The position numbers and the translations under genes are program-made. DNA of 52,620 nucleotides from Prevotellaceae bacterium UBA1726. GTDB taxonomy: Bacteria > Bacteroidota > Bacteroidia > Bacteroidales > Bacteroidaceae. This document shows, one piece after another, positions 48,173-52,620 of the stretch (its first letter is position 1; each line of letters starts with the position of its first letter). The stretch spans positions 1-52,620 of the forward strand of contig DCIM01000086.1 of assembly GCA_002316005.1 (NCBI GenBank), read 5' to 3'. The notes beneath the pieces are model-generated. The model saw only the letters and a program-made list of their open reading frames with translations, made no database searches and was not told where the DNA came from.

Positions 48173-48273
48173 CAAAGATATAAGTAATATTAATGATGTA
48201 CGCCCCCACGCATAAGTAAAGGGGAACAACCTACAAATCGTAAATAAACAAATAAATATTATAATAGTAGATT

Positions 48274-49461
48274 ATGAAAAAATTATTGATTGTTTTGGCA
48301 TTTGCCGGCGTTTGCATGTCTTCTATGGCGCAAGACGCAGATCCAACACTTAAGTACAGTGTTCAGACAAACTCATTCTGGAGCAACTGGTTCATCCAGG
48401 CTAACGCAAACTGGAGTGCTTTCTATTCAAATGAAGAGCATGGTGCAAACCTTCCTGTTTCTCCTATCAAGTCTTTCCGTAGTGCACCAAACTTCTCTGT
48501 AGCTCTTGGTAAGTGGTTCTCACCAAGCATCGGTCTTCGTACAAAGTTCTACGGAATTTGGGGTCGTCAGGTACTCCCTGAGGAGGTAAAGCACGAGTAC
48601 AAGTACTGGAATCTCCAGGAACAGGGTCTCTTAAACCTTAGCAACATTTTCTGTGGTTACAACCCTAATCGCGTATGGAATGTTTCTTTATTTGGAGGTC
48701 TTGGTTTCGAGCGCAATAAGGAAATCAACATGAGTTCTATGTCATATTCACTCGGTTTGATGAATCAGTTCCGTCTTTGCAGCCATGTATCACTCAACCT
48801 CGAACTTGGTTGGCTTTACAAGGAGCATGACACAGACAATATTGAGGAAAAGTCTCCAACAGATATTTCTCATGCAATCTTCTGGGAGTCACACGACCAG
48901 CAGCTCTATGCTGAACTTGGTTTGACAATTGATCTTGGTAACCACGGCTTTAGCAGCAAGGTATGCAAGACAGGTTGGAAGAACACTCCAGATGTTGACG
49001 CTATCAAGGCTCTCTCACAGGCTCAGATCGATGCTCTCAACGCTCAGTTGAACGATGTAAATGCAGAGAACGCTCGTCTTCGCGATCTTCTCGCAAACCA
49101 GAAGCCTGCTCCTGCTGAGACACAGATCATCAAGGAATACGCTTGCCCAGCAATCTCTGTATTCTTCACAATCAACAAGTGGGACATCCGTTCAAAGAAG
49201 GATCTCGTAAATATCAAGAGCATGGCAGAGTTTGCTAAGGAGAATGGTAACAACCTCCTCGTTAAGGGTTATGCTGATAGCGCTACAGGTACTCCTTCAC
49301 GCAACCAGTTCCTCTCTGAGAAGCGTGCTGAGACTGTTGCTAACGAGCTCGTTAACATGGGTGTAAGTCGTGATAACATCACAACAGAGGCTCACGGTGG
49401 TGTTCTTGACCTCTCTCCAGTTTCTTACAACCGTCGTGCAACTGTTGAGATTACAAAGTAA
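48274..49461 (+). CDS. OmpA family outer-membrane porin
   Basis: A 395-residue outer-membrane protein. Signal peptide at 1-19. Residues of about 22-240 form the beta barrel (SFWSNWFIQANANWSAFY, YNPNRVWNVSLFGGLGF, LNLELGWLYKEHD), followed by a coiled linker (AQIDALNAQLNDVNAENARL, 250-269) and a C-terminal OmpA peptidoglycan-binding domain at about 285-395 (VKGYADSATGTPSRNQFLSEK, split here near residues 330-350). It anchors the outer membrane to the cell wall. It has its own promoter with a long leader, and a bidirectional terminator follows. Codon bias is strong, which suggests high expression. Confidence 0.94.
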   Translation: MKKLLIVLAFAGVCMSSMAQDADPTLKYSVQTNSFWSNWFIQANANWSAFYSNEEHGANLPVSPIKSFRSAPNFSVALGKWFSPSIGLRTKFYGIWGRQVLPEEVKHEYKYWNLQEQGLLNLSNIFCGYNPNRVWNVSLFGGLGFERNKEINMSSMSYSLGLMNQFRLCSHVSLNLELGWLYKEHDTDNIEEKSPTDISHAIFWESHDQQLYAELGLTIDLGNHGFSSKVCKTGWKNTPDVDAIKALSQAQIDALNAQLNDVNAENARLRDLLANQKPAPAETQIIKEYACPAISVFFTINKWDIRSKKDLVNIKSMAEFAKENGNNLLVKGYADSATGTPSRNQFLSEKRAETVANELVNMGVSRDNITTEAHGGVLDLSPVSYNRRATVEITK

Positions 49462-49490
49462 TCTTTCCTGAATAGGATTTAACAAACAAA

Positions 49491-49532
49491 AATATTCCCC
49501 GGTCTTTCTTACGAGAGATCGGGGATTTTTAT
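49491..49532. terminator. Bidirectional terminator between the OmpA-family gene and the 57-residue basic gene
   Basis: ATTCCCCGGTCT and AGATCGGGGAT pair with one G-T, followed by T5 on the plus strand and a T-rich run on the minus strand. Confidence 0.8.
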
Positions 49533-49623
49533 TATCTGAAGCAAGGCGTAATAAACAAAGACAAGCTACTAATCAAGTCCTATTTATAAGTACAAGAATG
49601 AAGTAAACCTATTCTTTTTGCAA

Positions 49624-49797
49624 TTAATACTCTGCCTTATGTTTCTGCTTTCGTGTATATGTTTTCTTGCTTTTGAACACCTGGCGTTGCGAATGAAATC
49701 CAGGACCAAGAATATCTTGATAAGCCTCCCTATTTCCACGACGCATCGCTTTGATGACATCGAGTGTCACATCTTTATTCGTCTTTTTCTTTCTCAT
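49624..49797 (-). CDS. Small basic protein (57 residues)
   Basis: Too short for most ORF lists. The minus strand from ATG at 49795-49797 reads MRKKKTNKDVTLDVIKAMRR, then GNREAYQDILGPGFHSQRQV, and ends KKTYTRKQKHKAEY with TAA. It is rich in Lys and Arg, with no membrane segment. I recognise it as the kind of small basic protein seen repeatedly in Bacteroidales; its role is unknown, and an RNA- or ribosome-binding function is only a guess. It lies 46 bp downstream of the EamA transporter on the same strand. The plus-strand frame over it is the less plausible reading. Confidence 0.7.
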   Translation of the reverse strand: MRKKKTNKDVTLDVIKAMRRGNREAYQDILGPGFHSQRQVFKSKKTYTRKQKHKAEY

Positions 49798-49843
49798 ACA
49801 CTTCTATCCTTTCTATTACGCGCGTACATTATTATATATATGA

Positions 49844-50728
49844 TTATTTCTTTTGAACTCCCCACATACCGCCAATCAAAATCAACGCACCAATGATTGC
49901 CATTGGGGTAATTCTTTCACTCAAGACGATTGACGCCACGAGCATTGTGAACAGAGTTTGCAGATAGATATAGTTTGTAGCACGAACAGCACCAAGTTTT
50001 GCCATTACCCAATTCCATAATAGGTATCCTCCCATTGACGCCAGCAAACCGAGGAACAGAAGGTTTCCTATTACCAGAGGTTGACCGAAAATTGCAATAT
50101 CAGTCTTCAAAGGACTTACGAAGGCGTAATATGGGAGTATTGTCAACAATCCGTAGAAGAACACTTTTCTCGTAATGAAATCGGCCTTGTAGCGTCCCAT
50201 TAGTCGTTTCATAAATAGCGAATAAAATGCCCATGTCAGTGCGGCACCAAGAGCCAAAGCATCACCGAGTGGATTAAGATGAAGTACAAACTGACCATTC
50301 AACACCACAAGGACAACACCGATAAAAGCCACAAAAGAAAACATCACTTGCCTTCTGTTCATTCGTTCACTGCGATAGAATATCGCCAATACAAATGCCG
50401 TCAGCAATGGTGTTGTGCTCACCAGAATACTCACATTGCTTGCAGTGGAATACAGTAAAGCCATATTCTCTGTAAGGAAGTATAAGGAACCTCCCATTAT
50501 ACCAAGACCAACAAGGGTCAACTCGTCGGCAATAGAAGATGAGAAAAGGCGATTATGGCTGATGATACACATACAAGTGTATGCCATGACAAAGCGATAG
50601 AAGAATATGTCGGCAGGCATCAAACCATTTGAAAGCAGCACCTTACTGCTCACAAAAGTAGTGCCCCACATTGCAACGACAACGAGGGCACAAATATGAC
50701 CTATGATATTCGTATTCTTTCTACCCAC
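49844..50728 (-). CDS. EamA-family (DMT superfamily) transporter
   Basis: A 294-residue inner-membrane protein with about ten helices in two EamA repeats (residues 10-140 and 150-285), for example IGHICALVVVAMWGTTFVSS, FFYRFVMAYTCMCI, and in the second repeat ALGAALTWAFYSLFMKRL and IGALILIGGMWGV. DMT transporters export or exchange small metabolites (amino acids, nucleotide sugars); the substrate cannot be read. It lies 20 bp after the cyclophilin gene in a minus-strand group. A second, truncated EamA gene is at the right edge of the window. Confidence 0.88.
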   Translation of the reverse strand: MGRKNTNIIGHICALVVVAMWGTTFVSSKVLLSNGLMPADIFFYRFVMAYTCMCIISHNRLFSSSIADELTLVGLGIMGGSLYFLTENMALLYSTASNVSILVSTTPLLTAFVLAIFYRSERMNRRQVMFSFVAFIGVVLVVLNGQFVLHLNPLGDALALGAALTWAFYSLFMKRLMGRYKADFITRKVFFYGLLTILPYYAFVSPLKTDIAIFGQPLVIGNLLFLGLLASMGGYLLWNWVMAKLGAVRATNYIYLQTLFTMLVASIVLSERITPMAIIGALILIGGMWGVQKK

Positions 50729-50748
50729 CTTATTTATAATAACAGCTA

Positions 50749-51492
50749 CTATTCTATTACTTCCACGGTCATGCTGACATCAGCTTTTGGGCGATCGCCA
50801 CGCATTGTCTCGCAGTTTTGAATCTTCTCCACAACTTCAAGACCGCTCTCCACCTCACCGAAAACAGTGTATTGATCGTCGAGGAAAGGAGTTCCGCCAA
50901 GTGTTGTATAAGCCTCTACCTGCTCAGGAGTGAATGCTGGTTTTGGCATCTCTGCGCAAATTGCTTTTGTCTGAGCGATAAGGTCATCCTGGAGTTCCTG
51001 CAAACCTGCACGATCGCGGTTTCGGCGAAGATCCATAATCTTTTCTCTGTTCTCCTGCACAAGACCGTTGAACACCGACTGCTCCTTCTGCATTGCCATC
51101 TGACGCTCCATCTGTTTGAGTTCCTGAGCTTTATAAACCTTTCCCCATACAATATAGAACTGACTACCTGAACTCTCACGCTTTGGATTCACCTCATCAC
51201 CTGTGCGAGCAGCGCTCAATGCACCACGCTTATGAAACAACTGAGGATAGACAAATTCAGCAGGAATAGTGTAATTAGGACCACCAGTGCCAAGCATTTT
51301 ATCGGCTGGTGCGCCCTTACTTTCAGGATCACCGCCCTGAATCATGAAATCCTTGATAACACGATGGAAAAGGGTTCCATCAAAGTAACCTTCCTTTGCA
51401 AGTTTAAGGAAATTGTCGCGATGAAGTGGTGTCTCATCATAAAGGCGAACAACAATCTCGCCCTCTGTTGTAGTGATTTTTATCTTTGCCAT
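50749..51492 (-). CDS. Cyclophilin-type peptidyl-prolyl isomerase
   Basis: A 247-residue PPIase that speeds cis-trans isomerisation at prolines. The cyclophilin core is present: FHRVIKDFMIQGGD (42-55, catalytic Arg and Phe), ALSAARTGDEVNPKRESSGS near 89-108, and FGEVESGLEVVEKI near the end. Between about 125 and 185 is a charged helical insert (LKQMERQMAMQKEQSVFNGL) not seen in small cyclophilins, typical of several Bacteroidota versions. No signal peptide, so cytosolic. It lies 30 bp after the GNAT gene and 20 bp before the EamA gene. Confidence 0.92.
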   Translation of the reverse strand: MAKIKITTTEGEIVVRLYDETPLHRDNFLKLAKEGYFDGTLFHRVIKDFMIQGGDPESKGAPADKMLGTGGPNYTIPAEFVYPQLFHKRGALSAARTGDEVNPKRESSGSQFYIVWGKVYKAQELKQMERQMAMQKEQSVFNGLVQENREKIMDLRRNRDRAGLQELQDDLIAQTKAICAEMPKPAFTPEQVEAYTTLGGTPFLDDQYTVFGEVESGLEVVEKIQNCETMRGDRPKADVSMTVEVIE

Positions 51493-51522
51493 TTTTATCT
51501 AATGTTTATTATTCTATTTTGA

Positions 51523-51951
51523 TTATAACTGTATGGTGTAGAAATTGGTTTCCTTTTTCTTAAAACCGAGACTCTGATATAGTTTGTTTGCAGCAACTCG
51601 CGATGGACGCGAAGTGAGATGAATCTGAATAGGACTATACTTTCGAGCTTCTTCAAGCAAATGTTCAACAAGCTTCCTACCGAGATGCTGACCACGATAA
51701 TCAGAAGAAACAACCACATCTTCAATGCTTGCCATTGTGGATGTCGGTGCATGAAAAACAGCCAATGTCGCACAACCGATGATTCGTTCACCATCGAACA
51801 TTGCAAACAAATGACTATTCGCATCGTTTATTATTGCAGTAATAGCCTCCTCGGAAGTGGAGCACAAAGGATCCAATTCATGAATAAGTCCTTGAATATC
51901 TTGCAGTTGACCCGAAGAACAAGATGTTAGTTCGGTGATAAAAAATTCCAT
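51523..51951 (-). CDS. GNAT family N-acetyltransferase
   Basis: A 142-residue acetyl-CoA-dependent acyltransferase. Seen: the GNAT beta strands IGCATLAVFH and IEDVVVSSDYRGQHLGRKLV (76-95), the latter containing the acetyl-CoA pyrophosphate loop R/QGxGxA-like RGQHLG, then YQSLGFKKKETNF at the end. The substrate is unknown. It is 9 bp after the truncated EamA gene and 30 bp before the cyclophilin gene on the same strand. Confidence 0.9.
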   Translation of the reverse strand: MEFFITELTSCSSGQLQDIQGLIHELDPLCSTSEEAITAIINDANSHLFAMFDGERIIGCATLAVFHAPTSTMASIEDVVVSSDYRGQHLGRKLVEHLLEEARKYSPIQIHLTSRPSRVAANKLYQSLGFKKKETNFYTIQL

Positions 51952-51960
51952 TTCGCTACT

Positions 51961-52620
51961 TTATTTTTGTTTCTTTGAACTTATCGTTTGCAATACCACA
52001 GACAACACAATCATGAAAATACCAATCCAAAACGAGCGGTTCAATTCGCTTGCCTCATTGAAGATTATCATTGCCAACAGAATGGTGTACACTGGTTCAA
52101 GGTTGTAACTCAGATTCACCGTAAAAGCCGAAATATTGCGTAACGCCTGCAGGTGCATGAGGAACAACAATACGGTGAACACTGACGAGAACAGCAGTAA
52201 GAATCCCCAATCTTTCAATGTCGGTACTATCGGCGTTTCCGGGAAAACCAACGCATAGAGAGGTGTTGCAAGAGTCAGCACTACTCCACCTCCAATCAAT
52301 TCGTACAACAGCATCGTACTACTTGAATGACCAGTTGATGCCTGTACGCGCTTGCTGCCTACAGAGAAGAATGTATAAACCAACGACGAAAGGCATCCAA
52401 TACCAATACCAAGTCGATAGCGAGCGTCAAAACCGAATATCAGCATTATGCCCGCCACAGTTATCATGCTGAGCAGAAGTTCACGCCACGAAGGACGATG
52501 TTTGTTTACTATAGGTTCAATTATCGCTGTGAAGAATCCAACAAGTGCAAAGCATACAGCACCAATTGACACATTCGCGGCTTTGATACTACCATAATAG
52601 AACACCCAATGCACAGAAAG
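51961..52620 (-). CDS. EamA-family transporter, truncated at its 5' end by the window edge
   Basis: About 219 residues are visible; the frame runs into the window edge, and the first apparent start at 52614 is an internal GTG. EamA features: VSIGAVCFALVGFFTAII, YRLGIGIGCLSSLVYTFFSV, GGGVVLTLATPLYALVF and FWIGIFMIVLSVVLQTI, at least seven helices, with the first two or three of about ten missing. The substrate is unknown. It is the first visible gene of the minus-strand group ending at the 57-residue basic gene, and a second EamA protein lies three genes on. Confidence 0.87.
   Translation of the reverse strand, partial: LSVHWVFYYGSIKAANVSIGAVCFALVGFFTAIIEPIVNKHRPSWRELLLSMITVAGIMLIFGFDARYRLGIGIGCLSSLVYTFFSVGSKRVQASTGHSSSTMLLYELIGGGVVLTLATPLYALVFPETPIVPTLKDWGFLLLFSSVFTVLLFLMHLQALRNISAFTVNLSYNLEPVYTILLAMIIFNEASELNRSFWIGIFMIVLSVVLQTISSKKQK

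Noticed and set aside
49618..49896. 92-residue plus-strand hydrophobic frame
   Set aside because: It overlaps the minus-strand 57-residue basic gene and the end of the EamA gene. The minus-strand readings have better composition and context.

Overview
The window looks like a chromosomal segment of a Bacteroidales bacterium, most likely a Prevotella-type gut or rumen organism. The evidence is the recurring Bacteroidota promoter core TAnnTTTG in front of many genes, a serine palmitoyltransferase-type enzyme (sphingolipid synthesis), DUF1573, DUF4199 and DUF6048 family proteins, a DPP-IV-type S9 peptidase, and strings of surface glycan enzymes with signal peptides. Most of the window is ordinary core genome.

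Layout. 1-9540: the 3' part of a phosphohexomutase gene, DPP-IV peptidase, a YhcC-like radical SAM protein, an acidic-tailed protein of unknown function, a pair of small winged-helix proteins (one with a histone H1-like tail), aspS, a DUF1573 protein and tRNA-Pro. 9540-12490: serine palmitoyltransferase divergent from a lipid kinase, then greA. 12660-19970: a minus-strand carbohydrate cluster (GH5, DUF1573-GH3 fusion, carboxylesterase, polysaccharide deacetylase, DUF4380) with no SusC/SusD pair. 20040-23700: an AT-rich accessory island. 23719-33320: trmN6, lon, tgt, an LptF/G permease, a DEAD-box helicase, rpsF-rpsR-rplI, a 56-residue membrane protein and a guanine deaminase-like gene. 33424-37968: tRNA-Thr, SRP RNA, a five-gene plus-strand operon (DUF4199, GT2, DUF6048, ApbE, Crp-like) and tRNA-Cys. 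38195-47419: a minus-strand run dapA, leuA, leuC, leuD, leuA2/cimA, leuB, a TPR protein and glyA. 48274-52620: an OmpA-family porin, then a minus-strand group of a 57-residue basic protein, two EamA transporters, a cyclophilin and a GNAT acetyltransferase.

The most interesting part is the island at about 20040-23700. It encodes a 291-residue protein that I do not recognise, then a 214-nt intergenic stretch that can fold into an enclosed, long-hairpin RNA (21818-21954), then a 565-residue reverse transcriptase. The RT keeps its catalytic residues (D141, and YSDD at 230-233) and has a C-terminal extension of about 275 residues. Upstream lie two direct 37-nt repeats, a third inverted copy of their core, and a perfect 30-nt palindrome. 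I see no canonical retron, DGR, group II intron or CRISPR features. I propose it as a candidate new RT plus structured RNA plus accessory protein system, possibly a defence system. That function is inference.

Two families of short interspersed repeats also occur: ATTAAT-rich blocks in the carbohydrate cluster, and a dispersed hairpin element with the core GCGGCAGAGCCGAGCG at three places.
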